Below, piece after piece: positions 27,501 to 34,311 of a stretch of 39,444 bases of DNA (positions within the stretch are counted from its first letter, which is position 1; each line of letters opens with the position of its first letter). The notes beneath the pieces are model-generated. The model saw only the letters and a program-made list of their open reading frames with translations. It searched no databases and had not been told where the DNA came from. The DNA lies in contig CAZNXM010000014.1 in the NCBI GenBank assembly GCA_964577145.1, positions 1 through 39,444 of the forward strand. Reading direction: 5' to 3'. This stretch comes from MGIIa-K1 sp964577145 (GTDB lineage: Archaea > Thermoplasmatota > Poseidoniia > Poseidoniales > Poseidoniaceae). The translations under genes were made by a program, and so were the position numbers.

Positions 27501-29382
27501 ACGAATTGCAGGACAAGTCGGTGAAGATTCCGCTTCGATATTATCTCGATTGAAGCGATTGAAAGCCCTTGATTCCGAAGGTCCATCAAGCGCTTGTGAG
27601 ACAGTAGGTGGAGCGGTTCAAATTATGACAATTCACTCGGCAAAAGGGCTCGAGTCACCCGTAGTAGTTCTCTTCGATCTATTCGCAACGGGCTCAAGAG
27701 ATGCTCAATTTTCTTCGCGAGATAATGTGTTGGTCACCACCGATATTATCGCTGGAAGAATACAACCTTGGCCAACTTCAGCAAAGCCGGATAGCGGTTT
27801 GTGGGAACTCGCCCATTTGATGGACGATGGTCAGCAAAGAGCTGAGCGTAGACGCCAATTCTATGTTGCACTTACCAGAGCTGAAAGTCGGTTAATCCTT
27901 GTTGGCACTCCTAACCGAGGTGCAACTTCAGCAAGTGATGGAAGCATCTCAGTTCAGAGGGGAGAAGGTAGGCAAAACATGGGTCAAATGTTCCTCGATG
28001 GCCTGGCTGCGATGTCATTGGAGGCTGGGACAGAGAATTCATGTTGGTCCGTAGGGGGGTTGGACCAGACTGGTGCAGAACTCAGGCTCGACCCAGGCGC
28101 ACTATTACTCGACGCTGGAATCGGCGAAGAAGGCGTGAATGGAATTACTATTTTCCACCATCCTGATTGTTTTACTACTCAAATTAGAACCTCTCCTCTA
28201 AATCGCTGGCATCAGCGATTAGAATTGACTAATTCAGCAACTTCATCAACACCTCAGACCTCACAGCGCAGCCTTACTCATTCGATTTCATTAACATCTC
28301 ACAGCCTTGATACTGCGGATTCCTGTCGTCGCCGACATTGGTTGAGTACACGCCTTAATTGGAATTCTGAGCGTTTTGATTTGGTAAGAATCTCAGAAGG
28401 GATGGATTACTGGCCAAGCGCTACAGAATTTGGTAGTTTATTCCATAGATTACTAGAAATCGGCTTACCGAACCCCGGTTCGGGTTCAAGCAGTGGATTA
28501 GATGCAACGTGGTGCGGTACTCAACCGGATCGCCTGATGGACGAAAACACGATGGAAGAAGTACTCGCCCAATCTAGTCTCACCGATGAAGATGCATTAG
28601 AGAGAGTAAAATTACGATTATTACATCTTGCAAAATTGACTCGAAATGGCGCCTTAGGTAAATTGACCCGGGGCGAGGAATTTGATGGAATGAAGGTCGA
28701 GGGCCTGAGAACTGAATTACCATTCCACATCATACATTCAACCAATGCAGAACCTGTTTCAAGAGGAATCTGGAGCCCTGATGGTATTCTGGAGAGAGCA
28801 ATCGTTGAGACAATTGAGACTACTTTCGATGGAAGAGCCGATTTGGTATTGGCGTTGAGGGATAATGAGGGTAAAGGATGGTTACAGGTTGTCGATGCAA
28901 AAACCAGTGGATGTCTCGGTGGATTTAATCCAATAAGCTCGCTTGAAGGAACAGAACTTCAACTCGTCGGAGATGGCGATTCTCCTCATCCAACTACCGC
29001 ATCAGAAGAGGAAATTCTGCACAAGCATCGGCTACAACTCGCGTTGTATTGTCTTGCTCTTGAAATGGGTGAATCGACGAAACCAAGCGACCAAAGGCGA
29101 GAGATTCTACCTCCTGCGATTTTAGTAGGTGCAAGCGGCCGTATGATTCGATTAACCGATACAGAATTCGATGCGGCTAAGGCCCAACTCCTAGAATTGC
29201 TAGATTGGATGGGTCAAACTTCTGCTGAAGGCGAAGGAGCAACTCCACCTTCTCGCTTACCAATGGCCGAATCAGGGCCATGCGAATCTTGCCCATTCAA
29301 TGCTGGACACATCAAATTGTGTGGTCCTGCCGGGACTCCACTCGGCCCAGCATTACAAGTGTCCCAGGAAATTCTCCCTTAG
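24517..29382 (+). CDS. AddA/RecB-like UvrD-family helicase-nuclease
   Basis: A 1621-residue protein, a superfamily 1A helicase with a fused nuclease. Motifs in order: Q motif (NRSQTLGL), Walker A GAGTGKT (23-29), Ia VAITFTRKAAAEL, Walker B IIDEYQDTNPQ (Asp571, Glu572), III GDMKQSIYRFRQAE, V TIHSAKGLE (1038-1046), VI YVALTRAESRL (from 1116). The C-terminal nuclease has His1310 (FHRLLE), Asp1442 (GRADLV), Asp1460 and Lys1462 (VVDAKTS), Gln1507 and Tyr1511. Cysteines 1270, 1589, 1592 and 1602 could hold a second iron-sulfur cluster. Start by ATGA overlap with the AddB-like gene. The last cysteine codon lies inside the 71-bp convergent overlap with the methyltransferase gene. Larger than typical AddA (about 1200). 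Confidence 0.93.
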   Translation: MNSLNRSQTLGLDIDRHIALDAGAGTGKTTVMSRRYVQHLLSSIQRATRVLPAAPRNPLQGMGAIRCPARERTSLKDWQGLLPSETVAITFTRKAAAELKGKIRGLISNLRAQPPVAGDEDGIHDPRLSDQGDVEMLLSLIDDAPISTIDAFLSSITGPWIGLVSEDPAGEQMEEEGSILLREEAIRTAWRLQRGMDGIEAGMSGDIEAFLEARDRLAVRLGGQRSSSVVVRGMLKRSLFVEEAQRRLRRRAHGHEVTVEILEELFTEPVEGILEDFFPAFHQAVRVWVDTWLDGGASFVTLGDVDEGLTRYRWIEYLCSLPIPDSEIMQLQWVWHVTYAMCTPTNAIKQDCRALTRAIPPKSKGWPSGVSSKSANTILSKDVKNLICANAEAAADEIRIMLSSSAGMLVRRLGRASNLLCPAIPDPAPVPGSGAHPPRIGTEIPQLPNPNGTRLESELELEVMRDLFTVHNGVREILSRLKVQEGVRDHDDIHRLAEDLLLARCPSVCRRWYPISVIDALDSMDSDPWLDDHLHRAIIAAQGEEEVLQDLGRRIEILRDMRRRFRAFIIDEYQDTNPQHFRLLARLWGRRKLEENEVAAPAGEWDPTICIVGDMKQSIYRFRQAEVTVMRTAVESIRRMNIEEGMMEHRCADLRRPDAARDPRPIPGSGGTSSTFTTATLLASEDSQREEWVSFSLDDDGSTLSPEAIARRSEGHIEMRTNYRTLPRLMITMNGIFNDTFHSRHHLLPGPWHANSQELEPGKEGTKIAALEWILPTRAGSEPRPMDPGVAIDPFLHVGSSDRDLAADLLAKRLSALIEGGAARVWSAEDSHWRSVGEEAGLVRPEDIMILVSSRARIPALIQALDAHGVPAMADRQGTLLTRPAIQPLMALLDLFCNPNDKNAALAVARSSIVGMDDGKISLMLREGDGNWLGEMAQRVDSIRLTNLLNRMESQVVNGDIVSALTTAIDHSDLLYAYPRESDRQDIENWMALRLRIAGQVGEDSASILSRLKRLKALDSEGPSSACETVGGAVQIMTIHSAKGLESPVVVLFDLFATGSRDAQFSSRDNVLVTTDIIAGRIQPWPTSAKPDSGLWELAHLMDDGQQRAERRRQFYVALTRAESRLILVGTPNRGATSASDGSISVQRGEGRQNMGQMFLDGLAAMSLEAGTENSCWSVGGLDQTGAELRLDPGALLLDAGIGEEGVNGITIFHHPDCFTTQIRTSPLNRWHQRLELTNSATSSTPQTSQRSLTHSISLTSHSLDTADSCRRRHWLSTRLNWNSERFDLVRISEGMDYWPSATEFGSLFHRLLEIGLPNPGSGSSSGLDATWCGTQPDRLMDENTMEEVLAQSSLTDEDALERVKLRLLHLAKLTRNGALGKLTRGEEFDGMKVEGLRTELPFHIIHSTNAEPVSRGIWSPDGILERAIVETIETTFDGRADLVLALRDNEGKGWLQVVDAKTSGCLGGFNPISSLEGTELQLVGDGDSPHPTTASEEEILHKHRLQLALYCLALEMGESTKPSDQRREILPPAILVGASGRMIRLTDTEFDAAKAQLLELLDWMGQTSAEGEGATPPSRLPMAESGPCESCPFNAGHIKLCGPAGTPLGPALQVSQEILP

Positions 29383-29941
29383 GGGCAGCTTGCCATATTT
29401 TGATTTCAGTAAACCCTGCATTTTCCATAGCCTTTTCCCACTGAGATTTCGAGAGAGTAGTCATGTGAACTCCCACATGTTCAGGCCAACTAAGACTGTC
29501 CTCATTCTCGCGATAATGATCGACACCGGCAACGAGTAATCCACCCTCTGCCAACCATTCATCATGGATTGTTTTGAGCATAGATGCAGGGTCTTGAAGA
29601 TAGTAGAGAAATTCCATTGAATGGACCAAATCAAATCTTCTAGATGGCGACCAGCCGGGTAACATCGCATGAGTATAGGTGCTATTTTCATCGATTGAAT
29701 TAGCTTTAGCAATCATCTCAATCGCTCCATCAACCCCTTCTGCGTGCCCAGCTCCCATTTCCTGAAGTAATCGGACTACCCAGCCGTTGCCACATCCAAG
29801 GTCGATTGCACTAAACCCGTTTTCAAGCATTGGAATAACTTCGTCAAGCATCTCCGAAACAGAGGGCGCATGGCCTATTTCCATCCCGCCATCCTTGCCC
29901 TTTAGCGCCCATTCGGAGAAGACTTCTGTTGCATGACGCAT
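29312..29941 (-). CDS. Class I SAM-dependent methyltransferase
   Basis: A 209-residue Rossmann-fold methyltransferase. Motif I is AIDLGCGNG (45-53), the acidic loop is AEGVDGAIEMI, motif IV is near FDLVHSMEFLYYLQDP, and GGLLVAGVDHY is the post-IV strand. This resembles small-molecule methyltransferases of the UbiE/Methyltransf-11 kind. Substrate unknown. The start is the ATG at 29941, not the TTG at 29971, because GGAGGAG lies 10 nt upstream. It is convergent with the AddA-like gene (71-bp overlap) and divergent from the M20 peptidase, whose chosen start lies 51 bp away. Confidence 0.88.
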   Translation of the reverse strand: MRHATEVFSEWALKGKDGGMEIGHAPSVSEMLDEVIPMLENGFSAIDLGCGNGWVVRLLQEMGAGHAEGVDGAIEMIAKANSIDENSTYTHAMLPGWSPSRRFDLVHSMEFLYYLQDPASMLKTIHDEWLAEGGLLVAGVDHYRENEDSLSWPEHVGVHMTTLSKSQWEKAMENAGFTEIKIWQAAPKGEFPGTLVMLGRVESRQDHTI

Positions 29942-29992
29942 ACCACTACGCTCCTCCGTCTGGTCTATCAACCATGCCGACTACGGGACTCC

Positions 29993-31411
29993 ATGGCAGT
30001 CGACGCAGATAGCCTATCAAGCCATGTTGAAGACAAATGGGAGTCTGACATAATCGGCTCACTTTCGGAATACATTCGTATCCCAGCACTTTCCCCTGCA
30101 TTCGATGCAGATTGGGAAGCCAATGGGCATATTGAGGCTGCAGTAGAGCACATCGCTTCTTGGTGCGCTGCACAGGATATCGAAGGATTGGTCGTTGAAA
30201 TCAATCGCCTTCCAGGCCGAACTCCTTTGATTTACATGGAGGTTCCAGGCCAAATAGATGAGAATGTTTTACTCTACCAGCATTTGGACAAGCAACCTGA
30301 ATTTGTCGGGTGGCACGAAGGACTCGGGCCATGGGAGCCTGTAAGGCGGGGCGACAAATTGTATGGCCGAGGGGGTGCAGATGATGGCTATGGCGCATAT
30401 GCATCTCTTACGGCAATTAAGGGACTCCAATTGCAAGGAATACCTCATGCAAACCTGAAATTAATCGTTGAAGCATCTGAAGAATCTGGCTCTCCAGATT
30501 TGCCAGCTCATCTCGAGAGCCTTGCTGATAGAATCGGAACCCCCTCACTAGTTGTTTGCCTTGACAGTGGCGCAGGAGATTGGGATCATCTTTGGCTAAC
30601 CACATCATTACGTGGCGTAATTGTAGGAACTCTCGATGTTGCAGTATCCAGTGCAGGAGTACATTCGGGCGATGCAGGTGGCATCATCCCTTCATCGTTC
30701 AGAATCGCAAGGAATCTTCTCGATAGAATTTCAGATTCTGAAACAGGATTGGTCACTCTTCCAGAGTTGTGGATTGAGATTCCAGAAAAGAGAGTCAAAC
30801 AAGCATCTGAAGCTGCTGTAATTCTTGGAGATGAAATTCATTCCCAATTTCCATTCTTAGAAGGTGTTTCACCAAATAATGACGACCTTACGGAACTCAT
30901 TCTCAACCGAACTTGGAGGCCGGCTCTAGAAATCACTGGAATAGACGGAGTTCCCACTTGTGCGATGGGGGGAAATGTTCTGAGAACCAATACTACACTC
31001 AAATTATCAATCCGTATTCCTGCTGGAGTAGATTGTAACGCAGCAAGTGATTTAGTCGAACAAACTCTTACCCGCAATCCTCCTCAAGGTGCACATGTGA
31101 AATTCAATATTGAACATCCTGCTGATGGTTTCCATGCAAATCCCTTGTCAGAGTGGATTTCTGCTGCACTCGAAGATGCTTCAAATGCGCACTTTGGGGC
31201 TCCAGTTCAGTTCATGGGTGAAGGAGGAACAATTCCATTCATGCCAATGTTGCAAGACCAATTTCCATCATCCGAGTTTATGATAACCGGTATTTTGGGG
31301 CCAGAATCGAATGCCCACGGACCTAATGAATTCACTCACATACCTTGTGCAAAGGCAATTACTTGCTGTGTTGCACAAGTGCTCGCTGCCCATGGTGAAC
31401 ATCACGGGTGA
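29993..31411 (+). CDS. M20-family metallopeptidase (carnosinase/CNDP-like dipeptidase)
   Basis: A 472-residue zinc peptidase of the M20 family, CNDP-like subgroup by layout. Metal ligands and catalytic residues seen: His97 and Asp99 in YQHLDKQPE, Asp130 in GRGGADDG, Glu163-Glu164 in EASEESGSPD, a further Asp in CLDSGAG, and a late His in GPESNAHGPNEF. The lid/dimerisation segment with GVHSGDAGG (residues 220-230) and the substrate loop GEGGTIPFM are present. An earlier ATG at 29933 would give 20 basic or hydrophobic residues not needed by the fold and would overlap the divergent methyltransferase gene, so I use 29993. The stop lies inside a large hairpin. Probably an intracellular peptidase or deacylase. 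Confidence 0.92.
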   Translation: MAVDADSLSSHVEDKWESDIIGSLSEYIRIPALSPAFDADWEANGHIEAAVEHIASWCAAQDIEGLVVEINRLPGRTPLIYMEVPGQIDENVLLYQHLDKQPEFVGWHEGLGPWEPVRRGDKLYGRGGADDGYGAYASLTAIKGLQLQGIPHANLKLIVEASEESGSPDLPAHLESLADRIGTPSLVVCLDSGAGDWDHLWLTTSLRGVIVGTLDVAVSSAGVHSGDAGGIIPSSFRIARNLLDRISDSETGLVTLPELWIEIPEKRVKQASEAAVILGDEIHSQFPFLEGVSPNNDDLTELILNRTWRPALEITGIDGVPTCAMGGNVLRTNTTLKLSIRIPAGVDCNAASDLVEQTLTRNPPQGAHVKFNIEHPADGFHANPLSEWISAALEDASNAHFGAPVQFMGEGGTIPFMPMLQDQFPSSEFMITGILGPESNAHGPNEFTHIPCAKAITCCVAQVLAAHGEHHG

Positions 31412-31440
31412 ACCACCTTCGGTGGTGCACCCTTCACCAT
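31392..31440 (+). terminator. Large imperfect hairpin over the M20 stop codon
   Basis: Left arm ATGGTGAA (31392-31399), a 6-nt bulge, GGGTG (31406-31410), one mismatch and ACCACC (31412-31417). These pair with GGTGGT (31421-31426), CACCC (31428-31432) and TTCACCAT (31433-31440) across a TTC loop. The stem straddles the stop codon at 31409-31411. It lacks a following T-run, so it could be a processing or stability element instead of a terminator. It ends just upstream of the promoter of the next gene. Confidence 0.6.
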
Positions 31441-31444
31441 CGGC

Positions 31445-31495
31445 TTGATATGTGGGACTGAGGTGGGTAGTTGTGAAGGCGTAGCCTTCGGTGAG
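31445..31495 (+). promoter_or_regulatory. Promoter, short 5' hairpin and SD of the coiled-coil EF-hand gene
   Basis: A TATA-like TGATATGT (31445-31452) is followed about 25 nt downstream by a perfect 6-bp hairpin, GAAGGC (31475-31480), loop GTA, GCCTTC (31484-31489). The SD GGTGAG (31490-31495) abuts it directly, 4 nt before the ATG at 31500. If transcription begins near 31473, the hairpin would form the very 5' end of the mRNA. The same arrangement occurs upstream of 35549. Confidence 0.5.
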
Positions 31496-31499
31496 TAAG

Positions 31500-32381
31500 A
31501 TGTCCGAGAACGGTACCATCACGCCTGAAACCCAGATTAAGGACCTCACAGAGCGACTTGAGGCGGAAACAGACCGTCTTCTCAAGCTCTATGCTGCATA
31601 TGAACAGCAAGAGAAAGAACTCCTCGACACAAAGGCTGAGGTCGAAGTTCTCGAGAAGGAAATCGTCGATAGAGAAATCGAGAAAGAAGGTCTTCAATCC
31701 CTTCTTGCCGAGAAAGACGCTCGAATGAGAGATATTGAACTTAAGGCTAGCAAGACCGGAAAGCAGGTCGAGCACCTTGAACCTGAACTCCAGAAGATGG
31801 AAGAAAAATTTGCACGTGAGAAAGATCGACTCGGCAAGGTTTTCTCAATCGCAGAAGAACTCGACAACGACTTGCGACTCGCAGTGGTTGAACTCCAGTC
31901 ACGAGACGGTTGGTACATGGAACACATGTCCCTCTTCGAGGACCTCAATAAGGCAATCAAGTTGCGTTATGAGATGATTGAGAAGGCAGTCGAAGCAGAG
32001 CGAGAATCCCAACACATGAACCGTGCAATCACCGATCGCATGGATGAATTAGTCGAAGCAAGAGCTGCTGAAATGACTCTTGAAGAGGCTTCAGAAATCG
32101 ATGCTACCGAATCCGCTTCTGTTGCTGAGGCAACCGAAGAATCTGGTGATGATGGCGATGATGATGATGACGACTGGAAGTGGTCCGAAAGCGTACTCGA
32201 TGGAGTGATGAGCAAGAACGGAATCACCGACCGAGACGGTTTCATTGAATTTGCAAAATCATACGATATGGATGGTAACCGCTACCTCAAGGGAAGTGAA
32301 CTTGGAGCAGCAGCATCCGACTACATCGCTCAGAATCAATCCGATGAAGCATCTGCTGACGATTCTTCGGATGACCAGTGA
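31500..32381 (+). CDS. Coiled-coil protein with acidic tail and EF-hand
   Basis: A 293-residue soluble protein. Residues about 10-200 are heptad-rich coiled coil (LTERLEAETDRLLKLYAAYE, KAEVEVLEKEIVDREIEKEG, LEPELQKMEEKFAREKD). An acidic Ala/Glu/Asp segment (SGDDGDDDDDDWKW) follows. The C-terminus holds a canonical 12-residue EF-hand loop DMDGNRYLKGSE (Asp256, Asp258, Asn260, Glu267) preceded by an E-helix (DRDGFIEFAKSY), so it probably binds calcium. The GTG at 31491 is in frame, but the ATG at 31500 has GGTGAG 4 nt upstream. It stands first in a run with the decarboxylase (TGAGGTGA at the junction) and a hydrolase. Codons lean to C- and G-ending forms, consistent with high expression. Function unknown; possibly structural. 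Confidence 0.88.
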   Translation: MSENGTITPETQIKDLTERLEAETDRLLKLYAAYEQQEKELLDTKAEVEVLEKEIVDREIEKEGLQSLLAEKDARMRDIELKASKTGKQVEHLEPELQKMEEKFAREKDRLGKVFSIAEELDNDLRLAVVELQSRDGWYMEHMSLFEDLNKAIKLRYEMIEKAVEAERESQHMNRAITDRMDELVEARAAEMTLEEASEIDATESASVAEATEESGDDGDDDDDDWKWSESVLDGVMSKNGITDRDGFIEFAKSYDMDGNRYLKGSELGAAASDYIAQNQSDEASADDSSDDQ

Positions 32382-32390
32382 GGTGAGAAC

Positions 32391-33236
32391 TTGAGCCTAC
32401 TAGCCCGAGGCGGGCTACTGCCGGTTTTGACACCAACTCTGATGGGTATCGGTTTCATCACGGTAGGGAGTTTAGTAGACCCGCTTGGAGGAATTGCTCC
32501 TGGCCTTGGAATACTTATGCTGCTCATTGCAGTATTCTTTGCAAATTTCTGGCGAGACCCGGACCGACCTATTCCTCGTGATGAAGGCGTTATCGTTTCA
32601 CCTGCTGATGGCCATGTGATGTTCGCTCGAAGGGAGCGTGCCACTGGACGCAGACCTTCTAAGGCTGAAATGGCAGAAGCAGAAGAGGACGAATTCACAG
32701 GGACATGGCATCCAGAGGCATGCAAAGAGATTCTGTCCTTTGAAACTGAACAGCGTTTTGAAGCAGTTCCAGAAGGGGAAGAATCCGAAGACGATGTTTG
32801 GCGAATTGCTGTATTCATGTCACCATTGGATGTTCATGTAAACCGTTCTCCAATCGCTGGAGAAATTATCAGGATGGAACATCGAACTGGTAAGGGGAGG
32901 CGTAGAGGTCCATTCTTAGCTGCTTACCGTAAGGAGAGCGAATTCAATGAGCGGGTCCGCTCATTATTCAAGCGAGCAGATGGATTGATTGTAGAAGTCA
33001 TGCAAATCTCGGGAGCATTAGCCAGAACAATCATCCCTTGGGTTTCAGAAGGAGCCACGATGAGGAGAGGGGAGCGCTTCGGAATGATTCGACTCGGCAG
33101 TCGAGTGGATGTGAGAGTTCCTGCAGCGCAATTCGAAGTTTGCGTCACTTCTGCTGAGGATGGCAATTCCGACTATCCAAAGGGCGAATTTGTCAAGGCA
33201 GGTTCAACAATATTGTACAGGGATGTGAATGTATGA
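32391..33236 (+). CDS. asd: Phosphatidylserine/archaetidylserine decarboxylase proenzyme
   Basis: A 281-residue membrane-associated enzyme that decarboxylates (archaetidyl)serine lipids to the ethanolamine form. N-terminal membrane helices (about 7-50) lead to FFANFWRDPDRPIP and the catalytic-region motif VIVSPADG, then FMSPLDVHVNRSP with the conserved His. The self-cleavage site is Gly236-Ser237 in RLGSRVDV, which makes the pyruvoyl group and two chains. Between SPADG and PLDVH there is an unusual charged insertion of about 50 residues (ERATGRRPSKAEMAEAEEDE...). The start is a TTG at 32391, chosen because GAGGTGA lies 4 nt upstream, overlapping the previous stop. The downstream hydrolase overlaps by ATGA. 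Archaeal lipid chemistry makes archaetidylserine the likely substrate. Confidence 0.9.
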   Translation: MSLLARGGLLPVLTPTLMGIGFITVGSLVDPLGGIAPGLGILMLLIAVFFANFWRDPDRPIPRDEGVIVSPADGHVMFARRERATGRRPSKAEMAEAEEDEFTGTWHPEACKEILSFETEQRFEAVPEGEESEDDVWRIAVFMSPLDVHVNRSPIAGEIIRMEHRTGKGRRRGPFLAAYRKESEFNERVRSLFKRADGLIVEVMQISGALARTIIPWVSEGATMRRGERFGMIRLGSRVDVRVPAAQFEVCVTSAEDGNSDYPKGEFVKAGSTILYRDVNV

Positions 33237-34276
33237 GGAAAGAAGTATTACCAATATTTCTGACAATTATTTTCATTTTACCATATGGTTACTATTTTGC
33301 TGGAAACCAAGTCTACGCGATTGTAGCAGACACCAATCACGACTGCTGGGGAAATTTTGACCAGAATACCCCGGAAGAATTCGCTCCACTTCGTCATGAA
33401 ATACCACTTCCCAATGCTACCTATCAAGAGAATATTACGACTAATATCATGGATAATCTTTCTCAATATTGGTGGCCAAGCCACGAATCAGCAATTATTG
33501 AAGTCGAAGGTTTAGCACTCTCAGCATGGTATCACAAACAAAATGAGTCGATGCCTTGGGTTATTTTCGTACATGGAATTAGAGGATGTAAAGCCGGCGG
33601 CTCAATTCTTCTACCTGCAGGGATGCTAATCGATTCTGGATACAATGTAATCGCATTCGATATGCGAGACCATGGCGAATCTGATGTAGAAGATGGTAGG
33701 GTTTCTGCAGGTCAGAAAGAGTGGCGTGATGTAGTTGCAGTTCATGATTGGCTAATTGAAAACCAAGGTGCTGAGGAGGGTCGAATCGGATTATTGGGTA
33801 CTTCAATGGGAGCGGGAACCGCAGCCATCACCTTCGCCCAAGATTCTCGGATCCAAGTCGTATGGCTCGACTCTCCATTCTCTGATATGGGTAAAATAAT
33901 CGAAGAGGAACTCGAATTCCAAGGTCTTCCAACCTTCCTTGGTGGCGCGGGAGTATTTGCGGGCAAGATTGAGACTGGCGAAGATCTCACCGCCCTTTCA
34001 CCACTTGATGCCGCTACTGAAATTGGTGAGCGCCACATGTACGTAGTTCACGGAACCTTTGATGGAAGAGTAAGAGTCCATCATGGACAGAGCATGTGTG
34101 ATGAAGCATTAGAACACGGTGTCGAAGGAAATGTTGAGTGCTGGATAAAAGATTCTAGAATCATCTACAATGTCGAAGGCGAGAATGAGACCGATGAACA
34201 CGTCACTCTGATGTTGACCGATACCGATGAGTACGAACAGCGTCTAATCGCCTTTTTCGACAAATCATTTGCTTGA
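33233..34276 (+). CDS. Membrane-anchored or secreted alpha/beta hydrolase
   Basis: A 347-residue hydrolase with an N-terminal signal peptide or anchor (MRKEVLPIFLTIIFILPYGY). The fold elements are FVHGIRGCKAGG (oxyanion loop), the elbow GLLGTSMGAG with nucleophile Ser191, Asp278 in VVHGTFDGRV, and His323 in DEHVTL. The N-terminal 100 residues form an extra domain with N-x-T sequons (NATYQENITT). Resembles the dienelactone/YqkD-like group of extracytoplasmic hydrolases. It overlaps the decarboxylase gene by ATGA, so the two are likely co-translated; a shared role in envelope lipid metabolism is possible but unproven. Confidence 0.88.
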   Translation: MRKEVLPIFLTIIFILPYGYYFAGNQVYAIVADTNHDCWGNFDQNTPEEFAPLRHEIPLPNATYQENITTNIMDNLSQYWWPSHESAIIEVEGLALSAWYHKQNESMPWVIFVHGIRGCKAGGSILLPAGMLIDSGYNVIAFDMRDHGESDVEDGRVSAGQKEWRDVVAVHDWLIENQGAEEGRIGLLGTSMGAGTAAITFAQDSRIQVVWLDSPFSDMGKIIEEELEFQGLPTFLGGAGVFAGKIETGEDLTALSPLDAATEIGERHMYVVHGTFDGRVRVHHGQSMCDEALEHGVEGNVECWIKDSRIIYNVEGENETDEHVTLMLTDTDEYEQRLIAFFDKSFA

Positions 34277-34311
34277 GCGAGGATTAAACACGCGAGGCCA
34301 GACGCGAGGTC

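Noticed and set aside
29933..29992. 20-residue N-terminal extension of the M20 peptidase from the ATG at 29933
   Set aside because: It overlaps the start of the divergent methyltransferase gene, has no SD and adds nonconserved residues. Start set at 29993.
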